DNA of 64,000 nucleotides from Nocardia pseudobrasiliensis NBRC 108224 (GCF_001613105.1 NZ_BDBS01000040.1:1-64000), one strand, 5' to 3'; counted from the stretch's first letter, positions 32,784 to 42,368 are shown. The notes: generated by a model not told the origin, from the sequence alone. A program made the numbers and translations.

Positions 32784-33962
32784 AGTGGGCAGATCCCGCA
32801 GGTGTTCGCCCCGGCGCGGCTGGGCCCGATCACCTTGCGCAACAGGGTGATCAAGGCGGCCACGTTCGAGGGCCGCACCCCGCGCGCGGTGGTGACCGAG
32901 GAGCTGATCGCGTTTCATCGCGAGATGGCCGCGGGCGGGGTGGCGATGACCACGGTCGCCTACTGCGCGGTGTCGCCGGGCGGGCGCACCGATCGTCACC
33001 AGATCTGGCTGCGCCCGGAGGTGGTCGAGGGATTGCGTCGGTTGACCGATGCGGTGCACGCCCAGGGCGCGGCGGCGTGCGCGCAGATCGGGCATGCGGG
33101 TCCGGTGGCCAATGCGGCGTCCAATCGCGCGCCCGCCCTCGCGCCGAGCCGACTGTTCAGCCCGTTGGGGATGCGGCCGGTGCGGGTGCCCGACACCGGG
33201 GAGGTCGCCTCGATCGTGACCCAGCACGCGGAGGCGGCGCGGTGGGCTCGGGAGGCCGGATTCGATGCGGTGGAAATCCATTTCGGCCACAACTATCTGG
33301 TCAGCGCGTTTCTGAGTCCGCTGCTCAATCGCCGCCGCGATCGTTACGGCGGTGATCTCGCGGGTCGGGCGCGGTTGGCGCGTGAGATCGCGCGCGCGGT
33401 GCGCGAGGCGGTCGGGGATCGGGTCGCGGTGACGGCGAAGTTGAATATGGACGACGGGGTGCGCGGGGGGTTGCGGGTGCCCGAGGCGGTGCGGGTGGCG
33501 GCGTGGCTGGAAGCCGACGGCTGTGTGGACGCGCTGGAGTTGACCGCGGGCAGTTCACTGCTCAATCCGATGCTGTATTTCCACGGCGACGCGCCGCGGC
33601 GGGAGTTCGCGAAGACGCTGCCGGTGCCGGCGCGGTGGGGGATGCGGCTGGTGGGGCGAGTGTTTTTGCGCGAGTATCCGTATCGGGAGGCGTATCTGCT
33701 CGAGCGGGCGCGTCGGTTCCGCCGGGAGTTGTCGATGCCGTTGATCCTGTTGGGCGGGATCACCGAGCGCGAGACCATGGATCGGGCGATGGCCGAGGGG
33801 TTCGAATTCGTGGCGCTGGGGCGGGCGTTGCTGCGCGAGCCGGATCTGGTGCGGCGGCTGGCCGAGGATCCGACGACCCGCTCGGGGTGTATTCACTGCA
33901 ATCTGTGCATGCCGACGATCTATTCCGGCACGCGCTGCGTGCTTCGGGGTGAGCCGGTGTGA
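32784..33962 (+). CDS. NADH:flavin oxidoreductase/Old Yellow Enzyme family protein
   Basis: The 392-residue TIM-barrel flavoenzyme shows FAPARLGPITLRNRVIKAAT, QIGHAGPVANA, FDAVEIHFGHNYLVSAFLSP, NRRRDRYGG and LGGITERETMDRAM followed by FVALGRALLREPDLV. CIHCNLCMP near the end is a Cys cluster as in 2,4-dienoyl-CoA reductase relatives, but no C-terminal NAD domain follows. A TTG at 32745 is also in frame, but it lies upstream of a KstR-like palindrome, so I prefer GTG 32784. The operator hints at a role in sterol or lipid metabolism. Confidence 0.87.
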   Translation, partial: SGQIPQVFAPARLGPITLRNRVIKAATFEGRTPRAVVTEELIAFHREMAAGGVAMTTVAYCAVSPGGRTDRHQIWLRPEVVEGLRRLTDAVHAQGAAACAQIGHAGPVANAASNRAPALAPSRLFSPLGMRPVRVPDTGEVASIVTQHAEAARWAREAGFDAVEIHFGHNYLVSAFLSPLLNRRRDRYGGDLAGRARLAREIARAVREAVGDRVAVTAKLNMDDGVRGGLRVPEAVRVAAWLEADGCVDALELTAGSSLLNPMLYFHGDAPRREFAKTLPVPARWGMRLVGRVFLREYPYREAYLLERARRFRRELSMPLILLGGITERETMDRAMAEGFEFVALGRALLREPDLVRRLAEDPTTRSGCIHCNLCMPTIYSGTRCVLRGEPV

Positions 33963-34006
33963 AACTCGCTCCGGGACGCCGGTTTTCGGCACTGGATGCG
34001 GCGATG

Positions 34007-34045
34007 CACGGGGTGCCCGGATCGCGCGGATCCGGGCACCCCGTG
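34007..34045. terminator. Bidirectional hairpin terminator
   Basis: A perfect 17-bp stem, CACGGGGTGCCCGGATC (34007-34023) with its complement at 34029-34045, closes a five-base loop. It lies between the convergent oxidoreductase and sulfhydrylase genes and would serve both. Confidence 0.85.
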
Positions 34046-34050
34046 GCCCG

Positions 34051-35376
34051 CTAGCCCGCGGCGGCGAATCCGGCGCGCAGATCGGCGAGGATGTCGTCGA
34101 TGCCTTCGATGCCCACGGCCAAGCGCACCAGTCCGGGGGTGACTCCGGCGGTGAGCTGTTCGTCGGGGGTCAGCTGGGAGTGGGTGGTGGAGGCGGGGTG
34201 GATGACCAGTGAGCGCACATCACCGATATTGGCGACGTGGCTGTGTAGGGTCAGCGCCTCGACGAAGCGTTTGCCCGCGTCGACCCCACCGGCCAGTTCG
34301 AATCCGACGATGGCCCCGACACCCTTGGGCGCGAGCTGCTTTCCGCGCTCGTACCAGGGCGAGGACTCCAGGCCCGCGTAGTAGATCTTGTCCACGCCGG
34401 GCTGTTCGGTGAGGAATGCCGCGACCGCCCGGGCGTTTTCGACGTGGCGCTGCACGCGCAGGCTCAGGGTTTCCAGGCCCTGGCTGATCAGCCACGCGTT
34501 GAACGGCGCGATGGCCGCGCCCAGATCGCGCAGCAGCTGCACGCGGGCCTTGAGTGCGTAGGCGGGTGCGCCGAGTTCGTGGTAGACCACGCCGTGGTAG
34601 CTGGGGTCGGGTGCGGTGAAACCGGGGAAGCGCGGGTTGCCCTGGTCGTCGCGGACGGTCCAGTCGAAGCGGCCGCCGTCGATGAGTACGCCGGCGATGG
34701 CCGCGCCGTGGCCGCCGAGGTATTTGGTGGCCGAGTGCACGACGATATCGGCGCCGTGGGCCAGCGGCTGGATCAAATACGGTGTGGCGACGGTGTTGTC
34801 GACGATCAGCGGCACCCCCGCGGTGTGGGCGACCTCGGCGATGCCGGGGATGTCGAGGATGTGGTTTTGGGGGTTGGAGATGGTTTCGCCGTAGAAGGCC
34901 TTGGTGTTCGGGCGGACCGCGGCGCGCCACTGCTCGAGGTCGTCGGGGTCCTCGACGAAGCTGACCTCGATGCCGAGTTTGGGCAGCGTGTAATGGAACA
35001 GGTTGTAGGTGCCGCCGTACAGGCGTGGGCTGGACACCAGATGATCACCGGCCCCGGCGATATTGAGGATCGCGAAGGTTTCCGCGGCCTGGCCCGAGGA
35101 CAGCAGCAGCGCGGCGACGCCGCCTTCGAGGGCGGCCAGGCGCTGTTCGACCGCGTCCTGGGTGGGGTTGGCGATGCGGGTGTAGATGTTGCCGGGTTCG
35201 GCCAGGGAGAACAGGGCCGCGGCGTGGCCGGTGTCGCGGAAGGTGTAGGAGGTGGTCTGGTAGATCGGCAGCGCGCGGGCGTTGGTGGTGCCGTCGGGGA
35301 GTTGGCCGACGTGGATCTGCTTGGTTTCGAAGCTCCAGGCCTGGGTGGGATCGGTGGGGGTGGCAGCGTCGGTCAT
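34051..35376 (-). CDS. metY: O-acetylhomoserine sulfhydrylase (aminocarboxypropyltransferase)
   Basis: The 441-residue PLP enzyme of the Cys/Met metabolism family has the PLP lysine in VVHSATKYLGGHG, Asp of VDNTVATPY, YTRIANPT near the N-terminus and SLVIHPASTTHSQL near the C-terminus. The insertion around DRFPGFTAPDPSYHG-like sequence (PRFPGFTAPDPSY) is typical of O-acetylhomoserine rather than cystathionine enzymes. It makes homocysteine or methionine from O-acetylhomoserine. ATG 35376 has GGAG eight bases before it. No metX follows, unlike in many relatives. Confidence 0.92.
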   Translation of the reverse strand: MTDAATPTDPTQAWSFETKQIHVGQLPDGTTNARALPIYQTTSYTFRDTGHAAALFSLAEPGNIYTRIANPTQDAVEQRLAALEGGVAALLLSSGQAAETFAILNIAGAGDHLVSSPRLYGGTYNLFHYTLPKLGIEVSFVEDPDDLEQWRAAVRPNTKAFYGETISNPQNHILDIPGIAEVAHTAGVPLIVDNTVATPYLIQPLAHGADIVVHSATKYLGGHGAAIAGVLIDGGRFDWTVRDDQGNPRFPGFTAPDPSYHGVVYHELGAPAYALKARVQLLRDLGAAIAPFNAWLISQGLETLSLRVQRHVENARAVAAFLTEQPGVDKIYYAGLESSPWYERGKQLAPKGVGAIVGFELAGGVDAGKRFVEALTLHSHVANIGDVRSLVIHPASTTHSQLTPDEQLTAGVTPGLVRLAVGIEGIDDILADLRAGFAAAG

Positions 35377-35621
35377 CGGGGCGGCTCCATCGAGGCGTTC
35401 GGATAGCGGGATGTGCGGAATGCCTTCGCACGGTAGGAACCGCGGCCGGGCTGGACGAGGGTTGCGCTCGGTCCGATCCGAACTGTGCGCGGCATCTGCC
35501 GGTGATACGCCGAAGTGGTTGCGCCGGTTCAGGCTCCGGGATGGTCGGCGTCGCCGCGCACCCCCTCTTCTCCTCGCCTCCGGCGCGCCCCCTTTTCCTC
35601 ACCCCCGGCGCGGCCCGCTTT

Positions 35622-35654
35622 CCTCGTCCCCAGCGCCGAGCGCCGGGGACGAGG
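35622..35654 (-). terminator. Hairpin after the doxX gene
   Basis: CCTCGTCCCC (35622-35631) pairs with GGGGACGAGG (35645-35654) around a 13-base GC-rich loop, 12 bp after the DoxX stop. It lies in a pyrimidine-rich tract from 35570. There is no T-run on the minus strand, so efficiency is uncertain. Confidence 0.6.
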
Positions 35655-35665
35655 ACCTCCCTATC

Positions 35666-36208
35666 TCAGAACGCCGCCTTGGCGATCAGTGTGATCACCG
35701 CCGCGACCACCGCCAGCACGACCGCTCCCACACCCCACACCAGTCCTTGCCGCTGCCAGGGCCGCTGGTGGTCCAGTGCGTAGCGGCCGGAGCCGGTGAA
35801 GGCCAGGGCCAGAACGGGCAGGGTGAACAGCAGCGGGAATTCCCAACCGGCGGTGAAACCTTTGGACCAGACCGCGACGAGGGCGTTGATCATGGTGCCC
35901 AGGGCGATGGCCGCGCCGAGGGGGGTCAGCAGGCCCAGGGCCAGCAGCACGCCGCCGGTGATCTCGCTCGCCGCGGCCAGGGTGGCGAAGAATTTGCCGG
36001 GGTTGTAGCCCATGGCGTCGAAGGCCTGGGCGGTGGCCGACCAGCCGTAGCCGCCGAACCAGCCGAACAGTTTCTGCGCGCCGTGCACGGCGAACAGCAG
36101 GCCGAAGCTGACGCGCAGGATCAACAGGCCCACATCCAGGGCGCGGGTGTCGGCGGCGGCCGGGGCGGCAGTGGCGGCGGTGGGGGCCGCGGTCGTCGTC
36201 GTGGTCAT
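35666..36208 (-). CDS. DoxX-family membrane protein
   Basis: The 180-residue protein has a Thr/Ala-rich head and four hydrophobic helices with DoxX signatures LLILRVSFGLLFAVHGAQKLFG, FFATLAAASEITGGVLLALG and LVAVWSKGF. Homologues interact with superoxide dismutase and thiol systems in mycobacteria; the exact role is unknown. ATG 36208 is preceded by GAGGACACC. Confidence 0.88.
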   Translation of the reverse strand: MTTTTTAAPTAATAAPAAADTRALDVGLLILRVSFGLLFAVHGAQKLFGWFGGYGWSATAQAFDAMGYNPGKFFATLAAASEITGGVLLALGLLTPLGAAIALGTMINALVAVWSKGFTAGWEFPLLFTLPVLALAFTGSGRYALDHQRPWQRQGLVWGVGAVVLAVVAAVITLIAKAAF

Positions 36209-36348
36209 GGTGTCCTCATCTGTCGGTCGGAAGGGTGCCCCTCGGCCACACTGCCAAGCGGACTGCGGTCCGATTATCTCGGATGCCTGCGGTCAACTTC
36301 CACCGAGAGCGCAAAATTCCCGCAACCGCGCGGTGAGGATATGACGCG

Positions 36349-37236
36349 TCACAAATACTGGTCAATCCCCGATCCGGGCACGTTGACCCCCGGAATGTCG
36401 GCCCCGAGGGCGATGATCTGGTCCAGCGGATTGGAGAACTGGGTCAGCTGGGCAACCTTGCCGTTACGGAACCGGATCTCCGCGCGCAGCTGCGCCTGAT
36501 AGGCCCGCCCGCTGTGCTGGGCGGCCAGATCCCCCTGCACATCGGCGATCCAGGTGTGCGCGCCGGCGAGTTGGCGAATGCCGATGCGCGCCAGCGATCC
36601 CGGCGTCCACAGCGTGCCCAGCGGTTCGAGCGCGCGCCGGCGCAGCGCCTCGCGGCCCACCACCCGTTCGGGCAGTCCGGGCAGCGGCCAGGGCCAATGG
36701 AATTCGATATCCTCGGCGACCATGTCCAGCAGCGAGTCGTGGTCCTGGACGAACAGCAGATCGTAGAACCGTTCGATCGCCGCCCGCTCCCAGGCGCTGT
36801 CGTCGAAGCCCTCCTCGCGGGCCAGCTCGTAGGCGGTGAGCTGGGTGAGTGGATCGTGATAGACCGTCAGGGTCGCGAATTTGCCCGCGTCGATGCGGCA
36901 GTTGGCCAGATACCGGTTGTGATAGGGCCGCCCGGTCGCGCGCACCACCATCGCCCCGTCGATCTGAACCAGCCATTCCCCGCGCTGCGACAGCGGCCGC
37001 GCGTCGGCCAGGCGCACGCAGAACGGTTCGGGTTCATACACATCCAGCACCGTCAGCGCCTCGCGGATCTGCCCGTGCCCGATCATGGTCGCGGGGAATC
37101 CGGGCGGCTGGAACGGCATCGCGACCTGGGCGTCGCGGGCGAACAGATCCATCAGCCCGTCGATATCGCGGGCGGTGAGCCGGGCGATGAGCTGGTCGAT
37201 GGCGGTGCGATCGGTGAGGGGGGATTCGGACTGCAT
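36349..37236 (-). CDS. Tandem SnoaL/NTF2-like domain protein
   Basis: The 295-residue protein contains two SnoaL-like NTF2 cone domains, residues 8-140 (IDQLIARLTARDIDGLMDLF, VVRATGRPYHNRYLANCRI) and 150-285 (IERFYDLLFVQDHDSLLDMV, QHSGRAYQAQLRAEIRF). Each copy has the family's helical start and curved sheet. Such proteins act as cyclases, isomerases or binding proteins; a double-domain form is less common. ATG 37236 follows AAGGAGTCC. Function unknown. Confidence 0.83.
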   Translation of the reverse strand: MQSESPLTDRTAIDQLIARLTARDIDGLMDLFARDAQVAMPFQPPGFPATMIGHGQIREALTVLDVYEPEPFCVRLADARPLSQRGEWLVQIDGAMVVRATGRPYHNRYLANCRIDAGKFATLTVYHDPLTQLTAYELAREEGFDDSAWERAAIERFYDLLFVQDHDSLLDMVAEDIEFHWPWPLPGLPERVVGREALRRRALEPLGTLWTPGSLARIGIRQLAGAHTWIADVQGDLAAQHSGRAYQAQLRAEIRFRNGKVAQLTQFSNPLDQIIALGADIPGVNVPGSGIDQYL

Positions 37237-37382
37237 GAGGGACTCCTTCACACGTGCCCCAGGTGCTGGGGGCAGCGCACCCATCATGCATCAGCAAACG
37301 ATTGGCAAACAGATCGATCATGCGTGGATTCCGTTAAGAAAGCGCCGCGGGTGATCCCCGCCACATCCGCTCGCGCGCGGCC

Positions 37383-37934
37383 TCAGGCCAGGTAGCGATC
37401 CAGCCGCGGCACCACATCCAGGGGATGGCGCGCCGCCAGCGGCATCGCGATCTGCTGGAACTTCCACGCCGGGGCCTCCCGCTCCAGCACACCCATCAGC
37501 AAACCCGGATACGCGCTGTCGTGCAGCGGATAGCGGACCAACTCCCCACCGGTGTGGCCGTCGAGCAACCGGCAGTGCGCCTGCCGCAGATCGGCGGCCT
37601 CGCCGGTGGTGGCGGTGACCGCGAGGAAGATCCGGGTGATCGCCGGGTCCAGGCGGGTCAGTTCGAGGGAGATCACCTCGTCGTCACCGGGACCCGCGCC
37701 GGTGAGATTGTCGCCCTGCAGACGCACCGCGCCGTCATGGGAGTTGAGCTGGTCGTGATAGACCACCTCGACCAGGCTGCGCCCGGCATACAGCAGCGCC
37801 ACCGCGTTCAGATCGACTTGGGCGGTGTGGACGCGAAACCATCGCCGCCGCGTCACCGGGGTCCAGCCCACACCCATCAGCAGATAGTCCACGCTGGTGC
37901 CGTCGGTGTGCTGCAGCGCGATCGTCACCGGCAT
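37383..37934 (-). CDS. TerD-family calcium-binding stress protein
   Basis: The 183-residue protein carries the TerD core: LNAVALLYAG, VVYHDQLNSHDGAVRLQGDN, and LTGAGPGDDEVISLELTRLD, with the Asp/Asn residues that bind two Ca2+. ATG 37934 follows a G-rich stretch. TerD proteins are linked to tellurite resistance, phage defence and envelope stress. No other ter genes are near; it lies downstream of a GH1 gene on the same strand. Confidence 0.85.
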   Translation of the reverse strand: MPVTIALQHTDGTSVDYLLMGVGWTPVTRRRWFRVHTAQVDLNAVALLYAGRSLVEVVYHDQLNSHDGAVRLQGDNLTGAGPGDDEVISLELTRLDPAITRIFLAVTATTGEAADLRQAHCRLLDGHTGGELVRYPLHDSAYPGLLMGVLEREAPAWKFQQIAMPLAARHPLDVVPRLDRYLA

Positions 37935-38024
37935 CCCCCCTGCTCGTGTGCGCACGGACCACCCGCGCCGTCGGGGTATCACTGTAGGGGACCGGTGGCC
38001 AATCAGCCCGAGCGCGGGCAGGTT

Positions 38025-39356
38025 TCAGCGGTGCGCGGGGACGGTGACCGGATCCAGGCAGCTGTCGGGGGCATCGACCAGCGAGCATTGCGCCGGGGCG
38101 CGGGTGGGACGGTAATCGGGCGCGACGCCGCGCGCGCCGATGAGCTCGGTGTAGGCGGCCACCGCGTCGGTCGGGCGGCGGGTCAGTGTCGCGTCGGTGC
38201 GCACATCGACGGTGTAGAGGCCGAAACGCGGTGTGTAGGAACCCCATTCGTAATTATCGGTGATGCTCCAATAGTTGTAGCCCAGCACCGGCATCCCGTC
38301 GGCGAGCGCGCGCTGGATCCAGTAGACGCTGTCGCGCAGATCCTGGGCGCGGGTGTAGCCGTCGGCGCGCGGCGCGCCGTCGCGGGTGGGCATGCCGTTC
38401 TCCACCACATACAGCGGCTTGCCCGGGAATCGGCGCGCGTAATGACCCAGCGCGTAGTAGATGCCCTCCGGCTGTAACGGCATCGCCCACAGCGCCTTCA
38501 GATCCGCCGGGGAGGTCCGCAGGATCGTCTGCGGGGTGAACCCGTAGTAGTAGTCGATGCCGACATAGTCCAGTCGCGCCGCGATACCGTCGAGGATCGG
38601 CCCGTTGAGCACCGGTTCGACCGTGCCCGCGACATAGGCGAGGTTGCTGGTGACCCGCGCGCCGGGCTGGACGCGATGGATGTGGTCATAGATCTCGTTG
38701 TGCGCGCGGATGATTCCCGCCACCATGAGCGGCGCCGCCGCGGGCGACAGGCCCCCGTTGGTGGTCTCGTTGAGCACATAGAAGGTGGGCTCGTTGAAAC
38801 TCACCCACAGCGGATCACGCCCGGCGTAGCGGTCCACGACCCGGCGCGCGTTGGCCAGCCACGCCTCGGGCATCCCCGGATCCGCCCAGCCGCCGCGCTC
38901 GACCGCCCACCCCGGATACACCCAGTGATCCAGGGTCAGCATCGGGCGCATGCCCGCCGCGGCGATCGCGTCGAGTACCGCGTCGTAGAAGGCGAATCCG
39001 GCCTCCTCCCACGCCTCCGGGCGCGGCTGCACCCGGGCCCACTCCACGCTGATCCGGTACACCCCCGCGCCGAGATTCGCGGCCGCGGCGATGTCGGCGG
39101 GGTAGCGGTGATAGAAGTCCACCGCCTGCCCGTAGCGGTCGTAGTCGGGGTTGGTGTCGACGTAGCGGCGCCAATTGCTGTCGGGCGCAACGCCTTCGCA
39201 CTGGAATCCGGCGCTGGCCACTCCCCACAGAAATCCCGCGCTCACCGGAGCCACGGTGGCGGGCGGGGCCGGCCGCGCCAGCGCGCGAGCGGGCGGGGTG
39301 AGCAGGGTCGCGGCGGCGGCCAGGGCCAGGGCCTCGCGGCGGCGGATCGGGCGCAT
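38025..39356 (-). CDS. Secreted GH1-family glycoside hydrolase, second paralogue, likely Tat-exported
   Basis: The 443-residue GH1 enzyme begins MRPIRRREALALAAAATLL, whose Arg pair before a mild hydrophobic core suggests Tat export. The barrel has FLWGVASAGFQCEG, RISVEWARVQPRP, acid/base Glu189 in LWVSFNEPTFY and nucleophile Glu in YVVENGMPT. It is plainly paralogous to the enzyme at 15066 across its whole length, including the C-terminal Cys pair. ATG 39356 follows GAGGAGTCC. TerD is encoded 90 bp downstream. The substrate is a beta-glycoside; its identity is not known. Confidence 0.9.
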   Translation of the reverse strand: MRPIRRREALALAAAATLLTPPARALARPAPPATVAPVSAGFLWGVASAGFQCEGVAPDSNWRRYVDTNPDYDRYGQAVDFYHRYPADIAAAANLGAGVYRISVEWARVQPRPEAWEEAGFAFYDAVLDAIAAAGMRPMLTLDHWVYPGWAVERGGWADPGMPEAWLANARRVVDRYAGRDPLWVSFNEPTFYVLNETTNGGLSPAAAPLMVAGIIRAHNEIYDHIHRVQPGARVTSNLAYVAGTVEPVLNGPILDGIAARLDYVGIDYYYGFTPQTILRTSPADLKALWAMPLQPEGIYYALGHYARRFPGKPLYVVENGMPTRDGAPRADGYTRAQDLRDSVYWIQRALADGMPVLGYNYWSITDNYEWGSYTPRFGLYTVDVRTDATLTRRPTDAVAAYTELIGARGVAPDYRPTRAPAQCSLVDAPDSCLDPVTVPAHR

Positions 39357-39496
39357 CGGACTCCTCGCGGCGAATGTCGGGGCGCTGGTCAGGGTAGCGC
39401 GCGGATCGCCTCCGGCAGTGGACATTCCACCCACACGCGGGGTGAGAGGTCCCGGTGTCGTTCCGCGATGTCGGTACCCGAGGCTAGGGTGTGATC

Positions 39497-41782
39497 ATGA
39501 CGACGCATTTGACGCACTGGGGAGCGTTCGACGCCGTCAGCGACGGCCACCGCCTCACCCAGGTACGGCCCTGGTCCGGTGATCCCGAGCCGATGCCGCT
39601 GATCGAGAATGTGGCCTCGGCCCAGCATCATTCGACCCGCATCGCCACCCCGCACGTGCGCCGAGGCTGGCTCGACCACGGTCCCGGCGCGCCCGGACGC
39701 GGCGACGAGCCGTTCGTGCCGGTCTCCTGGGACACCGCCCTGGATCTGCTGGCGGGCGAATTGCGCCGGGTCTATGACACCCACGGCGGCGGCGCGGTCT
39801 ACGGCGGCTCCTACGGGTGGGCCAGCGCGGGCCGATTCCATCACGCGCAGAGCCAGACCCATCGTTTCCTCAACACCCTGGGCGGCTATGTCCGCCACGT
39901 CAACAGCTACAGTCTCGGCACCGCCACGGTCCTGCTGCCCTACATCCTCGCCGACGTCTACTGGATGATCGGCCACGCCACCGCCAAATCGGTTCTGGCC
40001 CAACACAGCGAGCTGGTGGTGGCCTTCGGTGGACTGTCGCCGAAGAACTCCGCGGTCACCCCCGGCGGGGTGTCGCGCCATCACAGCCGCGGCTGGATCG
40101 CCGCGGCCCGCGCCCGCGGTTGCCGATTCGTCTCGGTCAGCCCGCTGCGCGATGACACCCCCGCCGAGGCGCAGGCCGAATGGTTGGCCCCGCGCCCGGG
40201 CAGCGACGCGGCGCTGATGCTGGCGTTGGCGCAGGTGCTCGACGCGGAAGGCTTGGCCGACACCGCGTTTCTGGACCGCTACACCGTCGGCTACGAACCG
40301 TTCGCGGCGTATCTGCGCGGGCACACCGACGGGGTGGTCAAGGATCCGGCGTGGGCCGAGACGTTGACCGGGATCCCCGCGCCGCGCATCACCGCACTGG
40401 CCCGCCAGATGGCCGCCGCGCGCACCTTCCTCACCGTCAGCTGGTCGCTGCAGCGCGCCGAATCCGGCGAACAACCGCTGTGGCTGGGGGTGGTGCTCGC
40501 GGCGATGCTGGGCCAATTCGGGTTGCCCGGCGGCGGATTCGCCCACGGCTACGGCTCCTCGGCCAGTGTGGGCGAGCCGACCCGCCAGGTGCGGGTGCCG
40601 CATCTGGATCAGGGCGTCAATCCGATCGAAACCTACATTCCGGTGGCCCGCATCACCGATATGCTCGAAAACCCCGGCGCCCGCTACGAATACAACGGGC
40701 ACACCCTCACCTACCCCGATATCCGGTTGGTGTACTGGGCGGGCGGCAATCCGTTCCATCACCATCAGGATCTGGCGCGGCTGCGGCGCGCGTTCGTCAC
40801 CAAACCCGACACCGTGGTGGTGCACGATTCGTTCTGGACCGCCACCGCCCGCCACGCCGATATCGTGCTGCCCGCCACGATGACCATCGAACGCGACGAT
40901 TTCGGTGCGGGGGAAAACGATCGCATGTTCTTCCCCATGCCCGCGCTCACCCGCCCGCACGGCCAAGCCCGCGACGATTACGCGATCTTCACCGAATTGG
41001 CCGAACGACTCGGTGTGGGACAGCGATTCACCGAAGGCCGCACCGCCGCGCACTGGCTGCGCCACCTTTACCAGCAGTGGCACACCACCCAGACCGCCGC
41101 GGGCCACGCGGTGCCCGAGTTCGACGAATTCTGGTCCGGCCAGGGCCTGGAACTGCCGGTGGTCGACACCCCGCAGGTGATGTTGGCCGAGTTCCGCGCC
41201 GACCCCGACGCTCACCCGCTGCCCACCCCCTCCGGGCGTATCGAGATCTTCAGCGCCGCCATCGACTCCTACCGTTACCCCGACTGCCCCGGCCATCCGG
41301 TCTGGCGCGAACCGCGCGAATGGCTCGGCAGCCCCGCCGCGCGGCGGTTCCCGCTGCAATTGATCGCCAACCAGCCCCGCACCAAACTGCACAGCCAACT
41401 CGACGTCGGCGCGCACAGCCAGGCGGGGAAAATCGCCGGACGCGAACCGGTCCGACTGCACCCCGACGAGGCCGCCGCCCGCGGATTGAGCGACGGACAA
41501 CTGGTGCGACTGTTCAACGATCGCGGCGCCTGCCTGGCCGGGCTCGTCATCGACGACGCGGTCCGCCCGGGCGTGGCGCAACTGTCCACCGGCGCCTGGT
41601 ACGACCCCGACCCCGCCGACCCGAGCTTCTGTCGCCACGGCAACCCCAACGTCCTGACCGCCGACCGCCCCTCCTCCACCCTGTCCCAAGGCTGCACCGG
41701 CCAACTCGCCCTCATCCAAATCGAACCCTTCCACGGCCCCGCCCCCGACCTGACGGTGCTGCACCCACCGGCGACCACCTGA
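39497..41782 (+). CDS. Molybdopterin-dependent oxidoreductase (BisC/TorA-like)
   Basis: The 761-residue enzyme is a DMSO-reductase-family molybdoenzyme close to biotin or methionine sulfoxide reductase: YGGSYGWASAGRFHHAQSQ with the Ser molybdenum ligand, GGVSRHHSRGWIAAAR, MLGQFGLPGGGFAHGYG, and the C-terminal dinucleotide-binding RFPLQLIANQPRTKLHSQLD and SLGDGQLV-like GLSDGQLVRLF. It lacks an N-terminal Fe-S cluster Cys set and a Tat signal, so it acts in the cytoplasm, as BisC does. ATG 39497 or GTG 39491 could start it. The partner reductase is not in the window. Confidence 0.9.
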   Translation: MTTHLTHWGAFDAVSDGHRLTQVRPWSGDPEPMPLIENVASAQHHSTRIATPHVRRGWLDHGPGAPGRGDEPFVPVSWDTALDLLAGELRRVYDTHGGGAVYGGSYGWASAGRFHHAQSQTHRFLNTLGGYVRHVNSYSLGTATVLLPYILADVYWMIGHATAKSVLAQHSELVVAFGGLSPKNSAVTPGGVSRHHSRGWIAAARARGCRFVSVSPLRDDTPAEAQAEWLAPRPGSDAALMLALAQVLDAEGLADTAFLDRYTVGYEPFAAYLRGHTDGVVKDPAWAETLTGIPAPRITALARQMAAARTFLTVSWSLQRAESGEQPLWLGVVLAAMLGQFGLPGGGFAHGYGSSASVGEPTRQVRVPHLDQGVNPIETYIPVARITDMLENPGARYEYNGHTLTYPDIRLVYWAGGNPFHHHQDLARLRRAFVTKPDTVVVHDSFWTATARHADIVLPATMTIERDDFGAGENDRMFFPMPALTRPHGQARDDYAIFTELAERLGVGQRFTEGRTAAHWLRHLYQQWHTTQTAAGHAVPEFDEFWSGQGLELPVVDTPQVMLAEFRADPDAHPLPTPSGRIEIFSAAIDSYRYPDCPGHPVWREPREWLGSPAARRFPLQLIANQPRTKLHSQLDVGAHSQAGKIAGREPVRLHPDEAAARGLSDGQLVRLFNDRGACLAGLVIDDAVRPGVAQLSTGAWYDPDPADPSFCRHGNPNVLTADRPSSTLSQGCTGQLALIQIEPFHGPAPDLTVLHPPATT

Positions 41783-42368
41783 CCCCCGCGCTCCCACCTG
41801 TACGGCGCGGCCTGGCAGTCGGTGCGGTCGAACGCGACGGCCGCCGGGTGCCTATCGACCCCGGCCTCGGGGTCAGCTCGCGGCGGGCGTGATACCGAAC
41901 CTGAGGGGCTGTCACCACCTCGCGCGGGATCGAACGCCTCGGCGGTATCGAACGACGTCACGCCGCGGTCGCGTTGACGCGTCGAGTCGCTGGCCACGTT
42001 CGCGCCTGCGCACGGGCGATGCTCCTCCGGAAACGGCCATCCGGCCCACTGCTTTCCCGCGCGTGGCCGGGCACCGACCCCAGGCAACGCCGATCAGAGC
42101 ATCCACGAAAAGGATTGCGCCGCAATGCGTGTGGTGGTGTGCGTCGGCGGTTCGGGTACGGGGGTCTCGCGGTACCTGGAACGCCAGGGTCTGCCGCACG
42201 TCCACAACGCCTGCCACTGTGGGTGAGTCGACGTCCGGCCACACCGTCGCCAGCGCCGACACCACCGCATCGACACGCACCGCGGCTTGATCCCGGGCAG
42301 TTCATTGCCGCGGCCCGGATTGCGCGATCGTGTCGGCGCGTCTTTCACCACACAAGGGACGGAGACCC
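41783..42368. other. Region without an intact gene; possible aldo/keto reductase remnant
   Basis: About 590 bp between the molybdoenzyme and the SDR lacks a convincing gene. On the minus strand near 41920-41970 one frame reads DRGVTSFDTAEAFDPAR, which resembles the GVTFFDTAEVYGP motif of aldo/keto reductases, but the similarity stops on both sides. It may be a fragment left by a deletion. Confidence 0.4.

Noticed and set aside
35377..35520. SAM-IV riboswitch before the sulfhydrylase gene
   Set aside because: Such genes often have one, but I could not find its conserved core in this leader, only a small GTGCG/CGCAC hairpin.
39389..41797. Long antisense open frame over the molybdoenzyme gene
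   Set aside because: It mirrors the real gene's wobble bias and carries no recognisable motif.
42124..42225. 33-codon frame starting MRVVVCVGGSGTG
   Set aside because: It resembles the start of a nucleotide-binding protein by chance; it has no continuation and no ribosome site.
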